The translations under genes and the position numbers were made by a program. A DNA stretch of 64,000 bases, taken from Streptomyces monomycini (GTDB lineage Bacteria > Actinomycetota > Actinomycetes > Streptomycetales > Streptomycetaceae). This document shows, piece after piece, positions 17,168-25,592 of this stretch (its first letter is position 1; each line of letters opens with the position of its first letter). The DNA lies in assembly GCF_022271435.1 (NCBI RefSeq), contig NZ_JAFIQY010000036.1:26411-90410 (forward strand). Reading direction: 5' to 3'. The notes below the pieces were generated by a model, which was given only the letters and a program-made list of their open reading frames with translations, did not search any database and had not been told where the DNA came from.

Positions 17168-17204
17168 GGCCAGGAGCAGGGCGCCTCGCACCCGACTTTT
17201 CCTT

Positions 17205-17242
17205 GTGTACGTCCGTACGCAACGTTGTGTACGCTCGTACGT
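17205..17242 (+). promoter_or_regulatory. Repeated palindromic operator upstream of SMR-TetR operon
   Basis: Two 14-bp near-identical elements TTGTGTACG-NN-CGTACG (17204-17219 and 17225-17240 approx.) lie directly before the SMR start. Each is internally palindromic (GTACG-NN-CGTAC), and a further near-palindrome centred on CAACGTTG joins them. This is the expected place and symmetry for binding by the TetR regulator encoded two genes downstream. Confidence 0.6.
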
Positions 17243-17563
17243 ATGGTGTATCTGACGCTTGCCGGAGCGATCGTCTCCGAGATCCTCGCGACGACCGCGA
17301 TGAAGTACAGCGACGGCTTCAGCAAGCTGTGGCCCTCGCTGGGGACCGTGCTGGGCTACATCGTCGCGTTCACGCTGCTCGCCAAGACACTGAAGTCGAT
17401 GGACGTCGGTACGGCGTACGCGATCTGGGCCGGGGCAGGGACGGCGGTGGTCGCCGCGATCGGGATGGTGTTCCTGGGGGAGGCCGCGAGTACCGCGCGG
17501 ATCGTCGGGCTGCTGCTGGTGATCGCGGGGGTCGTCGTGCTGAATCTGGGCGGGGCGCACTGA
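17243..17563 (+). CDS. Small multidrug resistance (SMR/EmrE) transporter
   Basis: The protein has 106 residues and four membrane segments. The membrane-embedded glutamate E13 (AGAIVSEILATTAMK) that couples proton and drug is present. The helix 3 motif GTAYAIWAGAG and the helix 4 ending VVVLNLGG are also typical of EmrE/QacC proteins. It should act as a homodimeric proton antiporter for cationic drugs. The TetR gene follows with a 4-bp overlap, and a repeated palindrome precedes the start, so TetR autoregulates the pair by inference. Confidence 0.94.
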   Translation: MVYLTLAGAIVSEILATTAMKYSDGFSKLWPSLGTVLGYIVAFTLLAKTLKSMDVGTAYAIWAGAGTAVVAAIGMVFLGEAASTARIVGLLLVIAGVVVLNLGGAH

Positions 17564-18105
17564 TGCCGCGCCGTTACGACCCGGACCGGCGGCAGCGGAT
17601 CATCGACGCGGCGATCCGTGTGGTGGGCAGGCGGGGCATCGCCGGGCTCAGTCACCGCGCCGTGGCGGCCGAGGCGGACGTACCGCTGGGGTCCACCACG
17701 TACCACTTCGCCTCGCTGGACGATCTGCTGGTGGCGGCGTTGCGGCAGTCCAACGCGGAGTGGCTGGCCGGGATCGAGGAGTGGGAGCGGGGGGTGGACC
17801 CCTCGGTTCCGCTCGCGGACGAGCTGACGAGGCTGGTCGAGGAGGAACTGCTGGGCGGCGACCGGGCGCAGGTGGAGCTGGAGTACGAGCTGTATCTCGC
17901 GGCGCTGCGGCACGAGGTGGTGCGCCCGCTCGCGGCCGAGTGCATCGACGACATGGTCGGACTGTTGCGGCGGCGGACCGGCGACGAGGGCACCGCGCGG
18001 GCGCTGGTGGGGCTGATCGACGGGCTGGCGTTGCAGTACTTGCTGACGGGGCGGGAGTTCGACCGGTCGGAGGTGCGGGACGCGGTGGCGCGGGTGATCG
18101 GGTGA
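17563..18105 (+). CDS. TetR-family regulator of the SMR pump
   Basis: The protein has 180 residues. An N-terminal TetR HTH (about residues 8-54: RQRIIDAAIRVVGRRGIAGLSHRAVAAEADVP... YHFASLDDLL) is intact. A helical ligand-binding region follows, with the acidic stretch LVEEELLGGDRAQVELEYELY typical of the TetR_C_6-like group. The ATG overlaps the SMR stop, so both proteins are made from one transcript. The direct partner is inferred from this coupling. Confidence 0.92.
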   Translation: MPRRYDPDRRQRIIDAAIRVVGRRGIAGLSHRAVAAEADVPLGSTTYHFASLDDLLVAALRQSNAEWLAGIEEWERGVDPSVPLADELTRLVEEELLGGDRAQVELEYELYLAALRHEVVRPLAAECIDDMVGLLRRRTGDEGTARALVGLIDGLALQYLLTGREFDRSEVRDAVARVIG

Positions 18106-18275
18106 GGCGGTGGCAGGGGATGGCCGCCGAGGCCGTCCGGGGCCCCGTTCCTTCAGCACTCAACTTGTGGCGTGTGTCCGTTCCCGTGTAGATCTTGTTC
18201 GTTAATGATCATCTGGGGGGTTCGTACGGCGCTTCGTGCCCGTGGCCACCCGGCGGTACGAGGCGAGCGGAACAC

Positions 18276-19289
18276 GTGAAGAGAAAGGCCCGGGGCGCGG
18301 GCGAGCAGGCGGACGGTACCGAGAACTGGTACACCGGACCGGCCTGGCGGGACCGTGACGGGAAGGCCGCGCGGCGGCGGAAGCGGATACGTACCGGCGT
18401 GGCGGCGGTGATCGTCGCCGCTGGGGTGGTGACGTTCGCCGTGAACCCCGGGGACATCCGGTCGAAGCTGTCCGGCGTGGTCGGCGGCGACACCGTGGCC
18501 GAGCCGCTGCCGGCCGAGACCGCGGCGCCCGGCGCCGCGCCGGACGGCGAGGCGTTCCCCGCCACCCCCACCCTGAAAGAACCCTTCGCCGGCTCGCCCG
18601 CCGTACGGTACGCGGACGGCGTGGCGGGCATCGTGCCGCCGGCGGCCAAGGCCGTGGGGCGGTTGTCGAAGGACGAGGTCGCGGCGGTACTGCGGCAGGC
18701 GAAGGAACTCCTGGTCGACGCCAACCTGAACCCGCGCACGCTGCGCGGCGAGCGGTCGGCGGCGGCGCTGGACCTCCTTGATCCGCTCCAGCCCGGAACG
18801 CGGCAGGACCTCGAAGCCTGGCTGGCCGAGCCGGGCCGGGAGCACGACCCGTTGCGCCTGTTCACCCGTTTCGACCCGCACGAGGTGCGGCCCGCCGGCG
18901 ACGTCGTTAAGACGCGGGGGCGGATGACGTTCGAGGAGGGGCAGGACGGCGCGCTGGCGGTCCACGCCGACTACACCTTCGTCTACCCGGTCGTACGAGC
19001 CGCCCAGGGCGCCTCCGAGGTGACCCGTACGGTGGTCCGCCGGGTGGTGGACTTCGAGGTCAACGACCCCGAACGCTTCCAGGCGACGCCGGGCAAGCTG
19101 GCGCTGGCCCGCTTCGACTCCGACTTCGGCAACACCGCCTGCGAGGTGTACGACGGCTTCCTGCACCCGCAGTTCCCGGACAGCCGGTCGGGGCCCATGA
19201 CGTCGGGCCCGACCGTCGATCCGTACGACCGCAGCAAGGAGCTGAGCGGGGACAAGAGCACCGGATGCGGCACGGTGAGCCGGATATAG
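18276..19289 (+). CDS. Membrane-anchored conserved protein
   Basis: The protein has 337 residues from the GTG at 18276. A basic cytoplasmic N-terminus (about 45 residues, RRRKRIRTG) precedes a single membrane helix (AAVIVAAGVVTFAV), and a roughly 275-residue extracytoplasmic domain follows. The latter contains LRQAKELLVDANLNP, DYTFVYPVVR and two late cysteines (NTACEVYDGF and STGCGTVSRI) that could pair. The location just before dapD is conserved in Streptomyces. No enzymatic signature is recognised. Confidence 0.83.
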   Translation: MKRKARGAGEQADGTENWYTGPAWRDRDGKAARRRKRIRTGVAAVIVAAGVVTFAVNPGDIRSKLSGVVGGDTVAEPLPAETAAPGAAPDGEAFPATPTLKEPFAGSPAVRYADGVAGIVPPAAKAVGRLSKDEVAAVLRQAKELLVDANLNPRTLRGERSAAALDLLDPLQPGTRQDLEAWLAEPGREHDPLRLFTRFDPHEVRPAGDVVKTRGRMTFEEGQDGALAVHADYTFVYPVVRAAQGASEVTRTVVRRVVDFEVNDPERFQATPGKLALARFDSDFGNTACEVYDGFLHPQFPDSRSGPMTSGPTVDPYDRSKELSGDKSTGCGTVSRI

Positions 19290-19402
19290 GTGCCGGGCCG
19301 CGGCGGGCCAGGGGCCGGGCCCCGGGGGGCCTGGCCTGACCCCGCGTCCCGGCCCCCGGGACCGGTTCGCCTCCGCAGCCCTCTCCCGGTTAAGTTTTCG
19401 AC

Positions 19403-20401
19403 ATGACCGATGCTGCTACCTCCACCCCCTCCCGTACGACTGGCGCCGTCGCCGCCGGACTCGCGACCGTCACCACCGACGGCACCGTCCTCGACACCTG
19501 GTTCCCCGCGCCCGAGCTGGTGGCCGACCCCGGCCCCGCCGGGACCGAGCGGCTGACCGACGAGCGCGCCGTCGAGCTGCTCGGCGAGGCCGCGCCGAAG
19601 GCGGTCGGCCCGGACCCGCGCCGTGGGGTCGAGGTCGTGGCCGTCCGTACGGTCATCTCCTCGCTGGACGACAAGCCGCTGGACGCGCACGACGTGTACC
19701 TGCGCCTGCACCTGCTCAGCCACCGGCTGGTCAAGCCGCACGGCCAGAGCCTGGAGGGCATGTTCGGCCTGCTGGCCAACGTCGCCTGGACCTCGATCGG
19801 CCCGGTGCCCGTCGACCGGCTGGAGACCGCGCGCCTGAACGCCCGCGCCGAGGGCCTGCACCTCCAGGTGACCAGCGTCGACAAGTTCCCGCGGATGACG
19901 GACTACGTCATGCCGGCGGGCGTACGGATCGCCGACGCGGACCGCGTCCGGCTCGGCGCGCACCTCGCCGCCGGCACCACCGTCATGCACGAGGGCTTCG
20001 TCAACTTCAACGCGGGCACCCTCGGCACGTCGATGGTCGAGGGCCGCATCTCCGCGGGCGTCCTCATCGGTGACGGCTCGGACATCGGCGGCGGTGCCTC
20101 CACCATGGGCACCCTGTCCGGCGGCGGCAAGCAGATCATCTCGATCGGCGAGCGCTGCCTGCTCGGCGCGGAGTCCGGCATCGGCATCGCGCTGGGCGAC
20201 GAGTGCGTGGTCGAGGCCGGCCTGTACGTGACCGCGGGCACCCGCGTCACCATGCCCGACGGCCAGATCGTCAAGGCCGCCGAACTCTCCGGCGCCGACA
20301 ACATCCTCTTCCGCCGCAACTCCACCACCGGCACCGTCGAGGCCCGCCCCAACAAGGCCAACTGGGGCGGCCTGAACGACGTGCTGCACAGCCACAACTG
20401 A
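19403..20401 (+). CDS. dapD: Tetrahydrodipicolinate N-succinyltransferase
   Basis: This 332-residue enzyme of the lysine/meso-diaminopimelate pathway transfers succinyl from succinyl-CoA to tetrahydrodipicolinate. The left-handed beta-helix repeats are visible from about residue 170 (VRIADADRVRLGAHLAAGTTV, then EGRISAGVLIGDGSDIGGG). The C-terminal NILFRRNSTTGTVEA closes the actinobacterial DapD. The ATG at 19403 follows a short promoter-like gap. It appears to be monocistronic, with a strong hairpin 8 bp after the stop. Confidence 0.95.
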   Translation: MTDAATSTPSRTTGAVAAGLATVTTDGTVLDTWFPAPELVADPGPAGTERLTDERAVELLGEAAPKAVGPDPRRGVEVVAVRTVISSLDDKPLDAHDVYLRLHLLSHRLVKPHGQSLEGMFGLLANVAWTSIGPVPVDRLETARLNARAEGLHLQVTSVDKFPRMTDYVMPAGVRIADADRVRLGAHLAAGTTVMHEGFVNFNAGTLGTSMVEGRISAGVLIGDGSDIGGGASTMGTLSGGGKQIISIGERCLLGAESGIGIALGDECVVEAGLYVTAGTRVTMPDGQIVKAAELSGADNILFRRNSTTGTVEARPNKANWGGLNDVLHSHN

Positions 20402-20408
20402 TCACCCC

Positions 20409-20435
20409 CGGGCGGCCGCGCGCCGCGGCCGCCCG
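20409..20435. terminator. dapD terminator
   Basis: A perfect 12-bp GC stem (20409-20420 with 20424-20435) has a 3-nt loop, with CTTTCC a few bases on. It lies between convergent genes. Confidence 0.75.
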
Positions 20436-20466
20436 AGCGCCTTTCCCCACCTCCGGTTGACCGGCG

Positions 20467-21751
20467 TCAGGTGTGGTGGAGTACGTACGACCAGGCGGGC
20501 TGCTCACTGCCCGCCTGGCCGACTTCGGCCAGCGCTCCCAGGACCCAATAGGCGACCGGCTCCCGCTCGGAACTGGCCGGGGGCAGAAGGCTCCGCGTAC
20601 GCAGCCCGGTGACCCACAGCGCGACCATGGTGAGGAAATCTTCGAGGCTGTGCGCGGCGGGAAGAGCGGCGAGGTGATCCTCGCCCGGCTTCGTGGGAAC
20701 GCGGTTGCCGTACGGGAAAAGCCCCATCGCTCCTTCGGTCATGCGCGGCAACCCGAATTCCAGGAGACGTTCGCGGGCCGCCGCGTGGGTGAGCCGGCTC
20801 GGGAAATCCTCGGCCTCGACGGGGTGGAGCACGTCCTCACCGAACAGGGTGCTGACGTCCTCGTGTCCCGGGGCCGGCGCGTCGATCGGACTGCTCGCGC
20901 CCGCGTCCGCGTAATCCCAGCTCAGGGGCTGCTGCCGGGCACCGAAGCCGGAGACGTCCACTCCGTCCGCCGGCCGGATGGCGACCAGCCCCGAATCGCC
21001 CCCGAAAACGACGACGTCACCCACCGCCAACGGAGCGCAGGGCAGGAGAAAATCCTGCTTGCTTCGCCGGGGGGACGACGAGCCGAACAGCTCTCGGACG
21101 AGAGCCGGCGAAGCGGAGCCGTCCGTGCGTGACGCGGGCCAGGTGAGATCCGCACGCATCTCCTGCGGAATCTCGTCGTTCTCCCAAGGGCCGGCGACAG
21201 GGGCGCCCGTCTCCGAGTCCCAGACCGAGACGTACAACAGCTGTTCTCCGTCCAACGTCCGCTGCTGCAAACCGACAAGGGCGGGTCGCCCTGCCAGCGC
21301 ACCTCCGCCAGGGCGGCGAATCTCCCGGCCCGCAGATAGTGCGCGTGGTAGCCACCCGGCGGCCGCTGCTCCGTGCCGCGTCCATGAGCGTCGTCTGCGG
21401 CAGGTGGGCGATGACGCGTCCGTCCCGGAAAACCTCGGTCGTACGTTCCCGCTTGTACGGCGTGCATCCGCGGACATCCGAAACACCATTCGGGGATCGA
21501 CGCGGGTCGGCGCGGGTCGGCAGCAATTCAGGAACCACCTGGACCACCACGGCCAACTTGCCACGCGCCAGCCACGGAAGGGTCCGGGTCACCAACCGCT
21601 CCGGCTCGTACGACCGCCGTGTCGGCCCGGCACGATGGGCGTTGACGACCAGCAGCAACCGCTCCTCGGGCCACGAACCGAGCGCGAAACGCCAGCCGTC
21701 CCGCTCGTCCGCGGACAGGTCGGCTCCGAGCGCCGTGAGGGCCTGCCGCAT
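20467..21751 (-). pseudogene. SUKH-4-like immunity protein with two frameshifts
   Basis: Three minus-strand frames join into one protein of about 428 residues. Frame A runs from ATG 21751 (MRQALTALGADLS) to about 21357. Frame C gives GYHAHYLRAGRFAALAEVRWQG. Frame B continues from ALVGLQQRTLDGEQLLYVSV to the stop at 20467. Adding one G at the GGG run (plus-strand CCC 21355-21357) and one C at the CCC run (plus-strand GGG 21279-21281) restores the reading frame. The C-terminus with RERLLEFGLP and MGLFPYGN looks like the SUKH-4 immunity fold. Upstream, the expected start position (21826, 7 nt after GGAGG) carries GTA instead of GTG. Either the gene has decayed or homopolymers were under-called. 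Confidence 0.65.
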
Positions 21752-21829
21752 GACCTGCTCGGCGGTGAGGCCGGTGGCGTCTTTTCGCTGAATCTCGTGC
21801 CGGAGCGCAATCGCGTCGACGCCTACTTC

Positions 21830-22153
21830 TCACCCTCCGGAGGTGCGTACTGGCCGCTGCAGGCTGCGGTACAGCTCGATCGCGGAGTCCGGCGGGAAGT
21901 TGGGAACGAAGGTGACGGCTCCGTCGATTTTGGAAATCACCATGTGACTGCCACCCGACGGCGCCTGCGTGCCGGGCGGCGGTGGGGGCATGACGGCGTG
22001 GACGAGGAAGCCGGTGTCGAAATCCGCCACGTACAAAGGCGCCGGGTTTCCTTGCGGATCCAGTACTGCGAATCGTGCACGAGCGGCAGCCAATGCCTCT
22101 TCGGCAGTGGCGGGGACGGGCTGTACCGGTTCCGGCGGGACGGGATGCGACAT
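21830..22153 (-). CDS. YrhB/Imm35-like small protein
   Basis: The protein has 107 residues from ATG 22153, with GAAGAGAG upstream. It starts MSHPVPPEPVQPVPATAEEA and has a Pro-rich stretch in the middle. It ends with SKIDGAVTFVPNFPPDSAIELY, a strand pattern similar to YrhB and Imm35 immunity-type domains. The stop is directly followed by the SUKH-4-like reading frame on the same strand, so the two form an apparent immunity operon without an adjacent toxin. The family call is moderate. Confidence 0.6.
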   Translation of the reverse strand: MSHPVPPEPVQPVPATAEEALAAARARFAVLDPQGNPAPLYVADFDTGFLVHAVMPPPPPGTQAPSGGSHMVISKIDGAVTFVPNFPPDSAIELYRSLQRPVRTSGG

Positions 22154-22350
22154 GGACTCTCTTCTATCAGGGCACTGCATTGTTCTTGAATCATTGTTCT
22201 TGAATCAGCTCCCACTGAGCACCGTGCGTCGCACACGGCACGTGGCACGTACGCGGCGGGTGCTGTGGCCGGTATGTGACCGTGCCAACCCGGCCTCCCT
22301 TGCGTCACCATTGACTCGAACGGACAAACCGATCCGTACCGGGAGGCGTC

Positions 22351-22500
22351 GTGAAGTTGGGTAAAGCGCTTGCTGTCGGTGTCGCGGAGGACGTGGAGTG
22401 CGGGGAGGACGTGCCGGACACGAGGGCTGTGGGGGTCGAGGACGCGGGTGAGGCGGTCGTCGAAGCGTCCCGGCAGGAGCCGGTGCCGGCCGGGCGATGA
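22351..22500 (+). CDS. 49-residue acidic protein, coupled to next gene
   Basis: GTG at 22351 with a perfect GGGAGG 5 nt upstream opens a 49-residue frame beginning VKLGKALAVGVAEDVE and rich in Glu, Val and Ala. The TGA at 22498-22500 overlaps the ATG of the downstream cysteine-rich gene (ATGA), which supports real translation. No homology is recognised. It may serve as a leader peptide or a small partner. Confidence 0.55.
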   Translation: MKLGKALAVGVAEDVECGEDVPDTRAVGVEDAGEAVVEASRQEPVPAGR

Positions 22501-23210
22501 GGCTGCGGCTGCCCGAGGAGCGGCCCGCCAGTCCGCCCGTCGGGTTCAAGCTCGCGCATCCGGTGATCTCCCACGACGGGAAGCGGGCCGGTTTTGCCGG
22601 GGTGTCGCTCGGTGGCGCGCTGCCGTACGGGTTCGTGGATGAGGCGCGCTGTGTGTACGGGAGGCGTCATCGCTGCCCGGCGCTGCGTTGTGACTGCGGG
22701 TTCTACTGCTTGCACACGTTCGACCAGGCGCTCGCCCTGGCGTGTGCGAGTGAGTATCGGCGAGCGGTGCTGCTGGAGGTCACCGTGCTCGGCGCGTACA
22801 TCCGCTTCGAGCGCGGGATGCGGTACGAGCGGCAGCGGGTGCGGGTGGCGCGGGTCGGTGCGTGTGCGTGCGGCCGGATGCCGTCGGGGTTCGCGGACGC
22901 GGGATGGGGGCGTACGGGCTGGCGCGTGTTGACGGCCGTGTGCGCGGAGTGCGCGGACCGGCGCGGGCGTACGGCGTTCGCGCCGTGGGCCGCGGTGAAC
23001 TTCGCGGAGTTCGTACGGTGCGGGGGCGGGCCGCTGCGCATCGTGGCGGGTGGTGAGCCGGAGGCGGGGGAGGCGGACGCGAAGGGGGAGGCGGTGACCG
23101 AGGTGCGGTCGGTGCCCGAGCTGGCCGCCGAGGCCTCGCTCATGCAGGCCCGGCTCGACTGGTTGCAGCGGCAGCTGGCCCGGTTCGCCGGTGGCGGCAA
23201 GGTTTCGTAA
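22497..23210 (+). CDS. Cysteine-rich conserved protein
   Basis: The protein has 237 residues. Its notable feature is a set of cysteine clusters: CVYGRRHRCPALRCDCGFYC (about residues 52-71) and later ACACGRMPSGF and CAECADRRG. Together these could bind two metal ions, probably zinc, or structural disulfides. The C-terminal part is helical (VPELAAEASLMQARLDWLQR). It is coupled to the small upstream gene. No enzymatic assignment is possible. Confidence 0.7.
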   Translation: MRLRLPEERPASPPVGFKLAHPVISHDGKRAGFAGVSLGGALPYGFVDEARCVYGRRHRCPALRCDCGFYCLHTFDQALALACASEYRRAVLLEVTVLGAYIRFERGMRYERQRVRVARVGACACGRMPSGFADAGWGRTGWRVLTAVCAECADRRGRTAFAPWAAVNFAEFVRCGGGPLRIVAGGEPEAGEADAKGEAVTEVRSVPELAAEASLMQARLDWLQRQLARFAGGGKVS

Positions 23211-23267
23211 CCGGATCCGTACCGTACGGAGACGGAGGCCGGCCGGGCGCCGATTAGGCTGACGCCC

Positions 23268-24089
23268 ATGCGCGATCTTGTGGCGGGAACGGGGTACCTG
23301 GGGAAAGGGCAGCGCTGGGTTGCCCGGCACGGCCGGTGGTGGGGGTTCGGGATGATTCCCGCGCTCATCGCGCTCGTGCTGTACGCGGGGGCGCTGGTCG
23401 CGCTGGCCTTCTTCGCGGGTGACCTCGCGGCCTGGGCGACGCCCTTCGCGGACGGCTGGGGATCGCCCTGGCGGGGGGTGCTGCGCGGGCTGTTCGTCGC
23501 GCTGCTCTTCGCGGGCGGGCTGCTGCTGTCCGTCCTGACCTTCACCGCCGTCACGCTGCTGATCGGCGACCCGTTCTACGAGTCGCTGTCGGAGAAGGTG
23601 GAGGAGAGCGAGGGCAGCTGCCCGCCGGGTACGGGGATGTCGTTGTGGCGGGAGGTGTGGGTCTCGCTCAAGGACAGTGTGCATGTGCTGGTGCGGGCGG
23701 CCGGGTTCGGGCTGCTTTTCTTTGTGCTGGGGTTCGTGCCGGTCGTCGGGCAGACCTTGGTGCCCGCGATCGGGTTCTGTGTGTCGGGGTTCTTCCTGAC
23801 GGTGGAGCTGACTTCGGTGGCGATGCAGCGGCGCGGTATCCCGGTGCGGGAGCGGCTGCGGATGCTGCGGGGGCGTAAGGGGCTCGCTGTGGGGTTCGGT
23901 ACGCCGCTGGTGCTGGCCTTCCTGGTGCCGTTCGTGGCGGTGTTCCTGATGCCCGGCGCGGTGGCCGGGGCGACGCTTCTCGTGCGGGACCTCACCGATG
24001 ACGGCGGGGAGGCGGGGGAAGAGGACCCGCAGGAGGCGGCCGGGACTACCGCTGGGCTTCCTTCAGCGCCGCCAGCAGCGCGCTGGTGA
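23268..24089 (+). CDS. EI24/CysZ-like membrane protein
   Basis: The protein has 273 residues of EI24 domain (COG3619-type/CysZ-like). Four to five hydrophobic segments are visible: MIPALIALVLYAGALVALAF, GLFVALLFAGGLLLSVLTF, the pair GFGLLFFVLGFVPVVG / LVPAIGFCVSGFFLTVEL, and LAFLVPFVAVFLMPGAV. The conserved DPFYESLSEKVE after helix 2 is a hallmark. The function in actinobacteria is unknown; E. coli CysZ transports sulfate. The 3' end overlaps convergent dapA by 44 bp. Confidence 0.88.
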   Translation: MRDLVAGTGYLGKGQRWVARHGRWWGFGMIPALIALVLYAGALVALAFFAGDLAAWATPFADGWGSPWRGVLRGLFVALLFAGGLLLSVLTFTAVTLLIGDPFYESLSEKVEESEGSCPPGTGMSLWREVWVSLKDSVHVLVRAAGFGLLFFVLGFVPVVGQTLVPAIGFCVSGFFLTVELTSVAMQRRGIPVRERLRMLRGRKGLAVGFGTPLVLAFLVPFVAVFLMPGAVAGATLLVRDLTDDGGEAGEEDPQEAAGTTAGLPSAPPAARW

Positions 24090-24957
24090 CCTCCGGCCCG
24101 GCCGCCAGCAGTGGCGCGCGGACCGGTCCCGCGGGCAGCCCGAGCGCGTTCAGCAGCGCCTTCGCGGTGACCGCGCCGGGGTGCTCGGTGCCCGTCATCG
24201 CTTCGACGAGCGGGACGAGGCGGAGGTAGCGGCGGGTGGCCTCCGCCGGGTCGCCGGCGTCGTACGCGTCGAGGACCGCCCGTACCTCCCGGGGCGCGGC
24301 GTTGGCGACGGTGCTGACGCAGCCGACGGCGCCGATCGCCCGCAGCGGGAGGGTCTGCTCGTCGCAGCCCGCGTAGTACGCCAAGTCGGTCGCTGCCAGT
24401 ACCTTCGCGGTCTTCATGAGGTCGTACGCGCAGTCCTTGACGCCCCGGACGCGCGGGTGTCCCGCGAGGCGCAGCAGGGTGTCGGCGGCCAGGGCGGTGC
24501 CGGTGCGCCCGGGGATGTCGTAGAGCATCACGGGCAGGCCGGTGGCGTCCGCGACCGTGCGCAGGTGGTGTGCGGCGGCTTCCTGGCCCGGCCGCGAGTA
24601 CGGCGGGGGGAGTACCAACAGGCCGTGCGCGCCTGCCCGTTCGGCGGCGCGGGCCAGCTCGGTGCCGTGCCGGGTGTCGCTGGTGCCGACCCCGGCGGTG
24701 ATCCGCACCCGGTCGCCGACCGCCTCGGCGACGGCCCGCACCAGGGCCTCCTTCTCGGTGTCGGTGGTGGTCGGGGACTCGCCGGTGGTGCCGCTCAGGA
24801 CGATGCCGTCGCAGCCTTCGGCGACGAGGCGCGCGGCCAGGCTCCGGGCGCCGTCGAGATCCGGTGTGCCGTCGGTGCGGAACGGGGTGACCATGGCGAC
24901 GACGGTGCGGCCGAAGGGCGGCGGGGGGACGGCGCTCGGAGTGTCGGAGGTACTCAT
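24046..24957 (-). CDS. dapA: 4-hydroxy-tetrahydrodipicolinate synthase family protein
   Basis: This 303-residue TIM-barrel aldolase of the DapA/DHDPS class has TPF (24-26), the GTTGE loop (57-60), the catalytic Tyr146 in YDIPGRTG (with R151), and the Schiff-base Lys174 in GVKDCAYD. It would condense pyruvate with aspartate semialdehyde for lysine and diaminopimelate. Streptomyces carry more than one DapA-like gene, so this could be a paralogue with another substrate. ATG 24957 is consistent with the family N-terminus. Confidence 0.87.
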   Translation of the reverse strand: MSTSDTPSAVPPPPFGRTVVAMVTPFRTDGTPDLDGARSLAARLVAEGCDGIVLSGTTGESPTTTDTEKEALVRAVAEAVGDRVRITAGVGTSDTRHGTELARAAERAGAHGLLVLPPPYSRPGQEAAAHHLRTVADATGLPVMLYDIPGRTGTALAADTLLRLAGHPRVRGVKDCAYDLMKTAKVLAATDLAYYAGCDEQTLPLRAIGAVGCVSTVANAAPREVRAVLDAYDAGDPAEATRRYLRLVPLVEAMTGTEHPGAVTAKALLNALGLPAGPVRAPLLAAGPEVTSALLAALKEAQR

Positions 24958-25073
24958 GAGCGGAGTCTGACCCCATCGCGGTCTTCAGGTCTACTTAGTT
25001 GTACTGGCTAGAAGGTTAAGGAGCGCTGAGAGGTCGCGTGGGTGGACCGGGCGCCTCGACGTACCTGAACGGC

Positions 25074-25451
25074 TCACCGCCGGGCCGCGTCATCCGCGTT
25101 CGCCAGATAGTTCCGGTTGACGTCGATCAGGCCGTCAAGTGCTTCTCTGGCGGCGGTCAGGCTGTCAATCGTGAAGGAAAGGCGGGTCCGCTCCTGATCC
25201 ATTGCGGTCAAGGCTTTCCGCGCCCTGTCCATGGTGGGCTCCGTCATGCAGGGAACCATCTGGGCGATGGTTCTGCTGGACATTCCGGCGGCCAGGAATG
25301 TCTGAATCAGCGCCACCCGCTGGACGTGATCATCATCGTAGTGCCGCTGGCCACTGGGGGACCTTGTACTGGCCAGCAAGCCCTGTTCCTCGTAGTAGCG
25401 CAGCGATCGACGGCTTGCTCCGGTCCGGATGGCCAGCTCACCGATCCGCAT
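25074..25451 (-). CDS. MerR-family transcriptional regulator
   Basis: The protein has 125 residues from ATG 25451. The winged HTH starts at the first residue (MRIGELAIRTGASRRSLRYY... GLL) and continues through RHYDDDHVQRVALIQ. A dimerisation helix follows. The C-terminal tail has no cysteine cluster; only one Cys (VPCMTEP) is visible, so a small-molecule sensor is more likely than a metal sensor. It is divergent from the EthD gene with a MerR-type spacer promoter between them. Confidence 0.88.
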   Translation of the reverse strand: MRIGELAIRTGASRRSLRYYEEQGLLASTRSPSGQRHYDDDHVQRVALIQTFLAAGMSSRTIAQMVPCMTEPTMDRARKALTAMDQERTRLSFTIDSLTAAREALDGLIDVNRNYLANADDAARR

Positions 25452-25484
25452 CTCAACCCCTCGTGTGCACTGGGTCACAGGAAC

Positions 25485-25516
25485 TTGCCCCTGACATCGA
25501 TGTGAGCGTTTAGGTT
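25485..25516 (+). promoter_or_regulatory. Candidate MerR-controlled promoter
   Basis: TTGCCC (25485-25490) and TAGGTT (25511-25516) are separated by 20 bp, the over-long spacer typical of MerR targets. A palindrome TGACATCGATGTGA (25492-25505) sits in the spacer. It reads toward the EthD gene. Confidence 0.45.
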
Positions 25517-25592
25517 AACCCCACCGCTCGCGACCCGTCGCCGGGGCCGGTCGTCGGCCTCTCGCCGTGACGAGCACGAAAGAGAGAATCCC

